From an uncultured Collinsella sp. (GTDB lineage Bacteria; Actinomycetota; Coriobacteriia; Coriobacteriales; Coriobacteriaceae), in NCBI GenBank assembly GCA_937997605.1, contig CALLFD010000134.1, forward strand, positions 1-20,197: a stretch of 20,197 bases of DNA, in the 5' to 3' direction. A program made the position numbers and the translations under genes. Below are positions 4,923-12,812 of this stretch, piece by piece (within the stretch, counting starts at the first letter, position 1; the number at the start of each line of letters is the position of its first letter). Under the pieces are notes generated by a model. It saw only the letters and a program-made list of their open reading frames with translations, did no database searches and was not told the DNA's origin.

Positions 4923-7061
4923 ATGGAGGTGCTGGTTGTTGGCAACACCGCATATGTTGACGATGACTTTTGTGCCAAAGCGTTCCCCGGGGACCATGTG
5001 CAGGTTGTAGCCGCGCAAGACACGTGCCGCGACGAGTCTTCGCCCCATGCCTCGTGGAAAGAGCTGCTCCAGCACTTGGAGCAGGCCTACGAGTTCGACC
5101 GCGTGGTCTACCTATCCAATTACCTTACCCCGCACACCGATACCGTGGGCGATATCGAGCTGCTGCGCACGGTCTTTCGTGCGTGCGCGGGTCGCCGGGT
5201 CCAACTGCTGTATGTAGCGGGGCCCGCGGGTGCCGAGGGTGCCGCCGATGCCGCGGGGCGAACGGGCAAGGGAATTATCGCCCGCGCGTCAAACGACCTG
5301 TGCCGCTACTACGCCGCTCGCGAGGGCGTTCAAACCAAGATCCTGCGCGTGCCGTTCCTGTATACCGCGTCTGCCGCGCTGGAGGACCCGTTTTTGGTGC
5401 CGCTGTTCGACGCGTGCTCAACCGGCTCGGTTGCTCTGCAGGGCGCGGAGGATGCGGCGTTTCCCCTGCTGTGCACCGAGGAGCTCGCGGTGCTGGTACG
5501 CCGTATCTTCGACAGCTGGGATGGCAATTTTGAGACGCTCGACGTAGCCGATGCCTTCCATCACACGGCGGGTGAAGTGGGCGAGGCCCTTAAGGCGCTG
5601 TTCTCGGGGCTCTCAGTTGCCTATGGCGATTCTGCCGGCTACGCCCTGCCCGTCAGCGGCGTCGTTCGCGTGCGTTATGGTTGGTTTCAGCGCTACGACC
5701 TGCTGCGCGATCTTTCGACCATTCAAGCGCGTTGGGATGCTGGCCGCGCAAAGAAGGTTAACCCCTTGCGTGCCGCCATCGACCGCATCCAGATGCGCTC
5801 GCTGCCCATCAAATGCCTGGAGACGGGCCTTGCCTGGGCGCTCTTTGAGCTGCTGGAGCATCTGTTCTCCCAATCGGCCCAGCTCAACGTGCTCGATTAT
5901 CGCCTGCTCTACGTGGTGCTGATCGGCACGCTGTATGGCTTGGACTTTGGCCTGGTTGCGGCGCTGCTGGCATCGGTGGGGTTGGCCGCGAGTTACTTTA
6001 CTCAGTACGGCTATACCTTCCAGGGCCTGTTCTACGAGCCGTCCAACTGGCTGCCGTTTATTGCGTACTTTGTGGTGGGTGCCGTGTGCGGCTATGTGCA
6101 GCTGCGCAACAGCGAAGCCATTAGGGCGGAGCGCGATCAAAACGAGCTCGTGCGCAACCGCAATACGTTCCTTACGCAGCTCTACCACGACGCGATCGAG
6201 GACAAGCGCGCGTACAGGCGCCAGATCGTGGGTCGCCACGACAGCTTTGGCAAGATCTTTGCCGTGACGCAGGAGCTCGACGTACTCAACCCTCGCGACA
6301 TCTATCGCAAGTGCTGCGAGCTTCTGGGCGAGATCCTCGAGAACGATTCGGTGGCGATCTACCATGTTTCGGGCGGGGCATTTGCACGCCTGGTGGCAGC
6401 AAGTCCCGCGATTGCCGAAGATGCCGCACGCTCGCTCACGCTTGAGCAGCTTGCACCTCTTTTGGGCGACGGGGGCCGTTCGAACCTGTGGGTGAACCGC
6501 GAGCTGACGCCGGGGCTTCCCATGTTTGGATACACGATCGAGCGCGACGGGGCACCCGCCGTGTTGATCTTTGTGCGTCGTGCGGCCGAAAACCAAATGA
6601 CTCTCTATTATCAAAACCTGTTCCGCATCTTGTGCGGGCTGGTCGAAAGCGCGCTGGGCCGTGCCTTTGACTATGAGGCGGTGGCGCAGGATAAACGCTG
6701 CGTTGACGGCACTTGCGTGCTCAAGCAGGCTGCCTTTGGCCAAGAGCTCGCGGCGGAGCGGGCGCTGGCAGATAGCAAGATGGGGAGTTTTTTGCTCCTG
6801 CGCGTGGTACCGGGCGTGGAGCCTGCTGGCGAGCTGGTGGGCGCAATTGGGTCGGCAATCCGCGAGAGCGACGCGGCGGGCTTGGTCGACGGCGACGTGC
6901 TCTACCTGCTTATGCGCCAGGCAAAGGCGTGCGATCTGCCCATTATCCGCGAGCGCCTGAGCGCCAAGCAGATTGCGGTGGAGCCCGTCGACGGCGAGGA
7001 CATCGTGGCGCTGCTGCAGCACATCTCTTACACCGGTGACGGCGAGGGGAGTGTCGCTTGA
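4923..7061 (+). CDS. pelD: PelD-like c-di-GMP receptor fused to N-terminal SDR/epimerase-like domain
   Basis: A 712-residue membrane protein. Residues 1-290 resemble an extended SDR (NAD-dependent epimerase) fold, but the usual GxxGxxG loop (here VVGNTAYVDDD) and the catalytic YxxxK (region around KGIIARASNDL) are not recognisable. Residues about 299-395 hold four membrane segments; 397-435 look coiled-coil; 445-580 are GAF-like; 590-700 are a degenerate GGDEF domain. In that last domain RESD (647-650) sits five residues before DGDVL (656-660), exactly where an RxxD I-site precedes GGDEF. The order TM-GAF-dead GGDEF is that of PelD, the c-di-GMP receptor that activates Pel synthesis. Start ATG has a GGAGGGG site. 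It heads an eight-gene operon and overlaps pelE by 4 bp. The SDR part recalls PelX, the epimerase of some pel loci, but may be structural only. Confidence 0.85.
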   Translation: MEVLVVGNTAYVDDDFCAKAFPGDHVQVVAAQDTCRDESSPHASWKELLQHLEQAYEFDRVVYLSNYLTPHTDTVGDIELLRTVFRACAGRRVQLLYVAGPAGAEGAADAAGRTGKGIIARASNDLCRYYAAREGVQTKILRVPFLYTASAALEDPFLVPLFDACSTGSVALQGAEDAAFPLLCTEELAVLVRRIFDSWDGNFETLDVADAFHHTAGEVGEALKALFSGLSVAYGDSAGYALPVSGVVRVRYGWFQRYDLLRDLSTIQARWDAGRAKKVNPLRAAIDRIQMRSLPIKCLETGLAWALFELLEHLFSQSAQLNVLDYRLLYVVLIGTLYGLDFGLVAALLASVGLAASYFTQYGYTFQGLFYEPSNWLPFIAYFVVGAVCGYVQLRNSEAIRAERDQNELVRNRNTFLTQLYHDAIEDKRAYRRQIVGRHDSFGKIFAVTQELDVLNPRDIYRKCCELLGEILENDSVAIYHVSGGAFARLVAASPAIAEDAARSLTLEQLAPLLGDGGRSNLWVNRELTPGLPMFGYTIERDGAPAVLIFVRRAAENQMTLYYQNLFRILCGLVESALGRAFDYEAVAQDKRCVDGTCVLKQAAFGQELAAERALADSKMGSFLLLRVVPGVEPAGELVGAIGSAIRESDAAGLVDGDVLYLLMRQAKACDLPIIRERLSAKQIAVEPVDGEDIVALLQHISYTGDGEGSVA

Positions 7062-7963
7062 TCTCGCTTGTCGTTGCTGCCGTCTTGCTGCTGATTCATG
7101 CGCTGGTTTGCCTGATGCTGTGGACGCTCATGAAGCTGGGCCTGCTGCCGGTGCGCGGGCACATGCTGGCTGTGATGGTGCTGGTGCCGCTGTGGGGCCC
7201 GTTGCTGGTGGTCCTGCTATCTGTCCGCAGCGCGGTGTTTTGCGAGGGGCTGAAAGAGTCTGCGCTGGAGTCGCTGCGCTTCAACGACGACCTGCATCGC
7301 AGCATCTTGGTGCACGACCGTGACGCCGATGCAGGCGTGGTCCCGCTCGAGGAGGCGCTCATCGTCAACGACCCGGCATACCGGCGCCGCCTAATGCTCT
7401 CCATGCTCACCGAGGAGCCCGACGCGTACCTGGCGCAGCTGCAGGCGGCTAAGCTTAACGACGACGTTGAGGTGGCGCACTATGCCGCGACGGCGGTGGC
7501 GCAGATCTCCAAGGAGTCCGACCTTAAACTGCAGCAGCTGGAGCGTGCCTTTAAGACGGACCCGAGCGCGCAAAACCTCAACGAATACTGCGATTTTCTT
7601 GGTGAATACTTGGGCTCGGGCTTGGCTGAGGGGCGCGTGGCTCAGATTCAGCGTCAACAGTACGCGCGCCTGCTTGCGCGTCGCTGCGAGCGCGAGGATA
7701 CCCTTGAGCTGCGCATTCGATACGCGACGGCGCTGGCCGATGTCGGACAGATCGACGAGGCGCAGGCCGTGACCGACCAGCTGGTGCTCGACGTGCCCGA
7801 GGAGCAGGAGGTTTGGATGCTTTGCCTGCGTCTGGCCGTGATGCGCCGCGACGGTGACGAGGTCCACCGTGTGATCGATGCGATTGACAAGCAACATGTG
7901 TATTTGAGCGCCGACAACCGCGAAAAGTTGGCGTTTTGGCGCGACGGGGAGGAGGCCAGATGA
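7058..7963 (+). CDS. pelE: PelE-like membrane TPR protein
   Basis: A 301-residue protein with two N-terminal membrane segments (about 3-25 and 35-56) and a cytosolic helical part (about 95-290) made of TPR-like repeats rich in A, L, E and Q. This matches PelE in layout and in position directly after PelD. In Pel systems PelE is thought to link PelD and PelG at the inner membrane and recruit the PelF glycosyltransferase. The start is a TTG at 7058 that overlaps the pelD stop as TTGA, with AGGGGAG six bases upstream, so translation is coupled. The C-terminus overlaps the next start by 4 bp (ATGA). Sequence conservation in PelE is low, so the call rests mainly on architecture and neighbours. Confidence 0.78.
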   Translation: MISLVVAAVLLLIHALVCLMLWTLMKLGLLPVRGHMLAVMVLVPLWGPLLVVLLSVRSAVFCEGLKESALESLRFNDDLHRSILVHDRDADAGVVPLEEALIVNDPAYRRRLMLSMLTEEPDAYLAQLQAAKLNDDVEVAHYAATAVAQISKESDLKLQQLERAFKTDPSAQNLNEYCDFLGEYLGSGLAEGRVAQIQRQQYARLLARRCEREDTLELRIRYATALADVGQIDEAQAVTDQLVLDVPEEQEVWMLCLRLAVMRRDGDEVHRVIDAIDKQHVYLSADNREKLAFWRDGEEAR

Positions 7964-9840
7964 GCGTGGCGCAACATATCCGCGACCGTGCAGGGCGCTT
8001 TCGTTGGATGGGACTCCTCGTGGTGTGGGCGGTCTTTATTGTCATGGCCGCTGTGCTGCTGGTGGAGCGTGCCGGCGTGCAGTACAGTGCGGGCCAGCAT
8101 AAGCTGGGGATGCTGGCCGCCAACGATGCGGTGCCGGCCTCCTCGGCAATCTTTGGCCAAAAGCCCACGTGCCTGGTCATTACCGATTCCGATCAAGCTG
8201 GCGTCGAGGACGTAAAGGAACAGTTCGACCAGATCCTGCTCGACATGAAGATCGCCCATAGCGATGTTGATATTGCCACCGACGGTGCGGACGCGATCCC
8301 ATCGCTCACGTCGTTTGATCGCGTGATTGTGCTTATGCCCTCGCTTGACGGACTGGGTGCGCATCTGACCGATCTGATGAGTTGGGTGAGTGTGGGCGGC
8401 TCACTCATGCTGGGCATGACGCCAGATAACTCGAACTGCCTGCAGGCTATTGCTTCCAAGCTTGGGATCGAATCGGCCGGATATGACTATGCGAAAGCCG
8501 AAAGCATTGTGCCGAGCGATGACTTTATGTTGGGCGGAGGAGAGCGCTACGAGTTCTCGGATCCCTTCGATTCTTCGCTTTCGGTTTCATTGCGCGAAAC
8601 GGCGCACGTATGGGCAAAGACCGGTGACGCGGGCACGCCGCTCATTTGGTCTAACGATTGCGGCAGTGGTCACACCGTGGTGTGCAACATTGGCATCTAC
8701 GACAAGGTCATGCGTGGGTTCTATGCTTCGGCCATAAGCTTGCTGGGTGATGCCACGGCCTATCCGGTCATCAACAGCGCCGTGTTCTATTTGGACGACT
8801 TTCCCAGCCCCGTGCCCTCGGGCGACGGCACCTACATCAAGCGCGACTACGGGCTTTCCGTCGCCGATTTTTATGCCAAGGTCTGGTGGCCCGATCTGCA
8901 AAAGCTCGCGCAAAAATACGGCATTCGCTATACCGGCGTGATGATCGAAAACTACGAGGACGCGGTCAACCAGACCGAGCCCGCGCGCCAAGCCGATACC
9001 ACACAGTTCCGCTACTTTGGCGGCATGCTGCTGCAGATGGGCGGAGAGCTGGGCTTTCACGGCTACAACCATCAGCCTCTGGCACTCTGGGACACCGATT
9101 ACGGCACGCTGTACGTCTACAAGACCTGGAAGAACAAAGAGACGCTCGTCGCTTCGCTCAACGAACTTATCGCGTTTCAGGACGAGGTCCTGCCCAACGC
9201 TCATGGCTCGGTTTACGTGCCGCCGTCGAATATCCTTTCGGCCCGTGCGCGCAAGCTTATCGGCACCGACGTTCCGCGCATTAAGACCATCGCCAGTACG
9301 TATTTTGAGGACGGCACCGACCTGCCCTACGTGCAGGAGTTTGGCGTGGCGAGCGACGGCATTGTGGAGCAGCCGCGCATTGTCTCGGGCGGCATGGTCG
9401 ACGATTCCTATATGCGCCTGGCAGCCGTGTCCGAGCTCAACATGCACTATGCGAGCACGCACTTTATGCACCCGGACGACCTGCTCGATCCCGATCGCGG
9501 CGCTACGGAGGGCTGGGAGGTCTACAAGGGCGGCCTGACCGACTACCTGGAGTGGCTTACCAAGTCTGCGCCCGACCTGCGTCGCCAGACCGGCTCGGAA
9601 TGCTCTGGTGCTATCCAGCGCTTTTCGTCGGTTACGGTGAGCGTGGATACAAGTGCAGATGCCTGGACGCTTATCCTGGGCAATTTCTACGACGAGGCGT
9701 GGCTCATGTTCCGCGCCAACGACGGCGAGCCGGGCGCAGTCACGGGTGGCGAGATTACGCATCTGACGGGCGACCTGTACCTGATCAAGGCCACGGACAA
9801 GACGGTGACCATTGCGCGCAAGGAGGGTAGCGACAAATGA
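7960..9840 (+). CDS. DUF2194 membrane-anchored polysaccharide deacetylase-like protein (PelA deacetylase role)
   Basis: A 626-residue protein with one N-terminal membrane anchor (about 16-38), then an extracellular part. Residues about 65-270 resemble the Rossmann or glutamine-amidotransferase-like front region of DUF2194 proteins. From 270 on there is a NodB-type deacetylase-like domain: FYLDDF with D279/D280, and LGFHGYNH with H367 and H371 (HxxxH), the usual metal-binding pattern. The C-terminal ~100 residues are beta-rich. In Gram-positive pel operons the deacetylase sits at this place without the glycoside hydrolase domain of Pseudomonas PelA, and this fits. The likely role is partial removal of N-acetyl groups from the polymer outside the membrane. 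Start ATG 7960 overlaps the pelE stop and has GGGGAGGAGG just ahead; an upstream in-frame start at 7936 is unlikely. Confidence 0.8.
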   Translation: MSVAQHIRDRAGRFRWMGLLVVWAVFIVMAAVLLVERAGVQYSAGQHKLGMLAANDAVPASSAIFGQKPTCLVITDSDQAGVEDVKEQFDQILLDMKIAHSDVDIATDGADAIPSLTSFDRVIVLMPSLDGLGAHLTDLMSWVSVGGSLMLGMTPDNSNCLQAIASKLGIESAGYDYAKAESIVPSDDFMLGGGERYEFSDPFDSSLSVSLRETAHVWAKTGDAGTPLIWSNDCGSGHTVVCNIGIYDKVMRGFYASAISLLGDATAYPVINSAVFYLDDFPSPVPSGDGTYIKRDYGLSVADFYAKVWWPDLQKLAQKYGIRYTGVMIENYEDAVNQTEPARQADTTQFRYFGGMLLQMGGELGFHGYNHQPLALWDTDYGTLYVYKTWKNKETLVASLNELIAFQDEVLPNAHGSVYVPPSNILSARARKLIGTDVPRIKTIASTYFEDGTDLPYVQEFGVASDGIVEQPRIVSGGMVDDSYMRLAAVSELNMHYASTHFMHPDDLLDPDRGATEGWEVYKGGLTDYLEWLTKSAPDLRRQTGSECSGAIQRFSSVTVSVDTSADAWTLILGNFYDEAWLMFRANDGEPGAVTGGEITHLTGDLYLIKATDKTVTIARKEGSDK

Positions 9841-11264
9841 GAATCTGCTTGGTACTCGAGGGTTGCTACCCCTATGTACACGGCGGCGTATCCACCTGGA
9901 TGCACGGCTACATTACGGCCATGCCCGAGCACGAGTTCGTGCTGTGGGTGATTGGCGCGCATGCTGCCGACCGCGGCAAATTTGTCTACGAGCTGCCCGG
10001 CAACGTGGTCGAGGTGCACGAGGTGTTCCTGGACGATGCCCTGCGGCTTTCGGGCGAGCAGCACGAAGCCAGTTTTGACGACCGCGAGCGCGAGGCGCTA
10101 CGCCGTCTGGTGTCGCTCTCCAATCCGGACTGGGACGTGTTATTCGATGTCTTCCACCGCCGTCGCGTGCATCCGCTCTCGTTTTTGCAGAGCCGCACGT
10201 TTATGGATATCTTTCGCGACGTGTGCCTGGCCGAGTATCCCTACACGCCCTTTGCCGATGCATTCCACACCATGCGCTCCATGTTGCTGCCCGTGCTCTA
10301 CCTGTTGGGCAGCGAGGTGCCGGTGGCCGATGTGTACCATGCCATCTCGACCGGCTACGGTGGCCTGCTCGCCTGCCTGGGCTCAAGCGTTCACCATGCG
10401 CCGGTGCTGTTGACCGAGCATGGCATCTATACCCGCGAACGCGAGGAAGAGATTATTCGCGCCGACTGGGTGGTGCCGTCGTTTAAGGACCGCTGGATCC
10501 GCTTTTTTTACATGCTTTCGGAGGAGATCTACCGCCGCTCCTTCCGCGTGACGAGTTTGTTCCATAACGCCCGCAAGACGCAGATCGATATGGGCTGCGA
10601 TGCGGGTAAATGCCTAGTCATCCCCAACGGCATCCAGTTCGACCGCTTTAAGGATATTCCCATAAAGCCCGATGACGGCTGGGTGGACATTGGCGCGGTG
10701 GTGCGCCTGGCGCCCATCAAGGACGTCAAGACCATGATCTATGCCTTCTTTGAGTTGCACGAGCGTCTGCCCAAGGTGCGCCTGCACATCATGGGCGGCG
10801 TGGACGACGAGGAGTACGGTGCCGAGTGCCATGCGCTCGTCGACACCCTCGGCGTGCGCGACCTTATCTTTACCGGTCGCGTCAACGTGGTCGAGTACAT
10901 GGAAAAGCTCGACTTTACCATTTTGACGAGCATCTCCGAGGGCCAGCCGCTCAGCGTGCTGGAGTCGCTTGCAGCGCGCCGTCCCTGCGTGACGACCGAG
11001 GTGGGCTGCTGCCGCGAGCTGCTCGAAGGCGCCCCGGGTGACGACTTTGGCGTGGCGGGTTTTGTGACGCCGCCCATGTATCGCAAGGGCTTGGCCGATG
11101 CCATGGAGCGCATGTGCGTGAGCCGCGCCCGTCGCATTGAGATGGGGGAGCGCGGGCAGCGTCGCGTTGCCACGTACTTTTTGCACGAGCAGATGCTCGC
11201 CAACTATCGCGCGCTGTACGACGTGACGGCGTGTGCGTTTAACCTGCCCAGAGAGGGGGAGTAG
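9837..11264 (+). CDS. pelF: PelF-type GT4 glycosyltransferase
   Basis: A 475-residue cytosolic GT-B glycosyltransferase of family 4. It opens with MRICLVLEGCYPYVHGGVST, the PelF-type N-terminus with the glycine loop. The middle holds LLTEHGIYTREREEE, typical of PelF, and the C-terminal half has AVVRLAPIKD, GRVNVVEYM and the EX7E donor-site motif ISEGQPLSVLESL with E368 and E376. PelF polymerises Pel from UDP-sugar (GalNAc/GlcNAc). The start ATG forms an ATGA overlap with the deacetylase stop and has GGAGGG upstream. It is followed by pelG after 3 bp. This is one of the firmest assignments in the window. Confidence 0.93.
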   Translation: MRICLVLEGCYPYVHGGVSTWMHGYITAMPEHEFVLWVIGAHAADRGKFVYELPGNVVEVHEVFLDDALRLSGEQHEASFDDREREALRRLVSLSNPDWDVLFDVFHRRRVHPLSFLQSRTFMDIFRDVCLAEYPYTPFADAFHTMRSMLLPVLYLLGSEVPVADVYHAISTGYGGLLACLGSSVHHAPVLLTEHGIYTREREEEIIRADWVVPSFKDRWIRFFYMLSEEIYRRSFRVTSLFHNARKTQIDMGCDAGKCLVIPNGIQFDRFKDIPIKPDDGWVDIGAVVRLAPIKDVKTMIYAFFELHERLPKVRLHIMGGVDDEEYGAECHALVDTLGVRDLIFTGRVNVVEYMEKLDFTILTSISEGQPLSVLESLAARRPCVTTEVGCCRELLEGAPGDDFGVAGFVTPPMYRKGLADAMERMCVSRARRIEMGERGQRRVATYFLHEQMLANYRALYDVTACAFNLPREGE

Positions 11265-11267
11265 CCG

Positions 11268-12812
11268 ATGGCCGGAATTGGTTTTGAGCTCAAGCGCCTG
11301 TTTAGGCGCAAGGGCCTGTTTGCCACGATGCGCGCTTACGGCTACGCCGGCATTGTGTGCACGGGCCCGATGCTGTTGGGCGTTTTGCTCCAGGTGGGTA
11401 TCTTGGTGCTGTGCGGTCTGTGGGGTGTGGGCCGTGCCAACCAGGATCTGCTGGTGTGCATGGTGACCTACACACTGCTGGCCTCACTTTTGCTCACGAG
11501 CTTTTTCTCCATGCCGGTCACGCGCTTTTTGGCTGATATGTTGTTTGCCGAGCGCGAGGATGAGATACTGCCTTCGTTTTGGGGCTCTAACGCTGTCATG
11601 CTCGTTGCGGGCACGGTGCTCTACGGCGTCTTTTTGCTGTTCTCGGGCGCCACGCTGCTGCAGGGGCTGCTGTGCCTGTGGCTGTTCAACATTATGATCG
11701 TCAACTGGAACGGCATGAGCTACCTCACGGCCATCAAGGATTACCGCGGCATCCTTTGCAGCTTTGCGGCCGCCATTGGCGTGGCGTGCCTGTGCGCCCT
11801 GGCCGCGCTGGCGCTGGGACTGCCGCCGGTCGAGGGCCTGTTGGCGTCAATTGCTCTGGGCTACGGCGTCATGCTCGCCTGGGACGTGGTACTGCTGTAC
11901 CGGTATTTTCCTCAGAGCGACCGCAGCCCCTGGCCCTTTTTGCAGTGGCTCGATCAGTTTATGCCGCTGGCGCTCACGGGTCTGTTAACCAATCTGGGAC
12001 TCTTTGCGCACCTGGTGATTATTTGGGCCGGTCCCATTGGCGTGCAGGTCAAGGGCTTGTTTTATGGCGCGCCCTACTACGATGTGCCGGCGCTCATCGC
12101 GTTTTTGACGATCCTGGTCACGACCGTCAACTTTGTGGTCTCGGTCGAGGTCAATTTCTATCCGCGCTATCGCGACTACTACAGCCTGTTCAACGACGGC
12201 GGCGTGGTGGGCGACATTGTGGTGGCAGAGGAGGGGATGCTCTCCACGCTCAACAGCGAACTGCGCTTTTGCGCGCTCAAACAGTTGTTTGTGACCGCGG
12301 CGGTCATCTCGCTCGAGACCACGGTGCTCTCGGCCCTGCCGCTGGGCTTTAACAACCTGATGCATGGGTATTTTCGCACGCTGTGCGTGGGCTATGGCCT
12401 GTATGCCGTGGGCAATACGGTGATGCTCATCTTGCTTTACTTTACCGACTACAAGGGGGCCGTGTTGGCCTCGGGGTTGTTTGCCGGTGTGGCCGGGCTG
12501 GCGACTGCCGTGTCGTTGCTTTTGCCGCAGCAGTTTTACGGCTTTGGCTTTTTGTTGGGTGCGGCGGTGTTTTTTATCGTGGCGCTGCTGCGGCTCGATA
12601 CCTATACCGCCAACTTGCCGTATCGTATCCTGAGCCAGCAGCCCATTGTGGCGACCGACAAGACGGGCTGGTTTACCGAACTTGGCCGGGTGCTCGACCG
12701 TGCCGAACAGCGCTATGAGGAAGGCCGCCATAAGGGCGTGCCGCACGGCGCGTTTGAGCGCTCAGTAGTTCGCGTGTATCGCAAGCATTGGGGAGGTTCT
12801 GATGACCGATAG
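11268..12812 (+). CDS. pelG: PelG exopolysaccharide membrane transporter
   Basis: A 514-residue protein with about 12 hydrophobic segments, of the MATE/Wzx-like PelG family. The N-terminus MAGIGFELKRLFRRKG is the family hallmark. Together with PelD and PelE it forms the inner-membrane complex that moves the nascent polymer across the membrane as PelF makes it. The C-terminal ~50 residues (from about 460) are soluble and charged. A GAGGGGGAG site lies just ahead of the start. The stop overlaps the CotH gene start by 11 bp, so translation of the CotH gene is likely coupled to pelG. Confidence 0.93.
   Translation: MAGIGFELKRLFRRKGLFATMRAYGYAGIVCTGPMLLGVLLQVGILVLCGLWGVGRANQDLLVCMVTYTLLASLLLTSFFSMPVTRFLADMLFAEREDEILPSFWGSNAVMLVAGTVLYGVFLLFSGATLLQGLLCLWLFNIMIVNWNGMSYLTAIKDYRGILCSFAAAIGVACLCALAALALGLPPVEGLLASIALGYGVMLAWDVVLLYRYFPQSDRSPWPFLQWLDQFMPLALTGLLTNLGLFAHLVIIWAGPIGVQVKGLFYGAPYYDVPALIAFLTILVTTVNFVVSVEVNFYPRYRDYYSLFNDGGVVGDIVVAEEGMLSTLNSELRFCALKQLFVTAAVISLETTVLSALPLGFNNLMHGYFRTLCVGYGLYAVGNTVMLILLYFTDYKGAVLASGLFAGVAGLATAVSLLLPQQFYGFGFLLGAAVFFIVALLRLDTYTANLPYRILSQQPIVATDKTGWFTELGRVLDRAEQRYEEGRHKGVPHGAFERSVVRVYRKHWGGSDDR

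Noticed and set aside
5613..7022. Long open frame on the minus strand (469 codons)
   Set aside because: It lies wholly opposite the PelD-like gene, whose domains and motifs are clear; its product is rich in H, R, A and Q with no family pattern, as expected from GC-rich codon bias.
8587..9762. Long open frame on the minus strand (391 codons)
   Set aside because: Antisense shadow of the deacetylase gene; no recognisable protein motifs and no fit with the operon.
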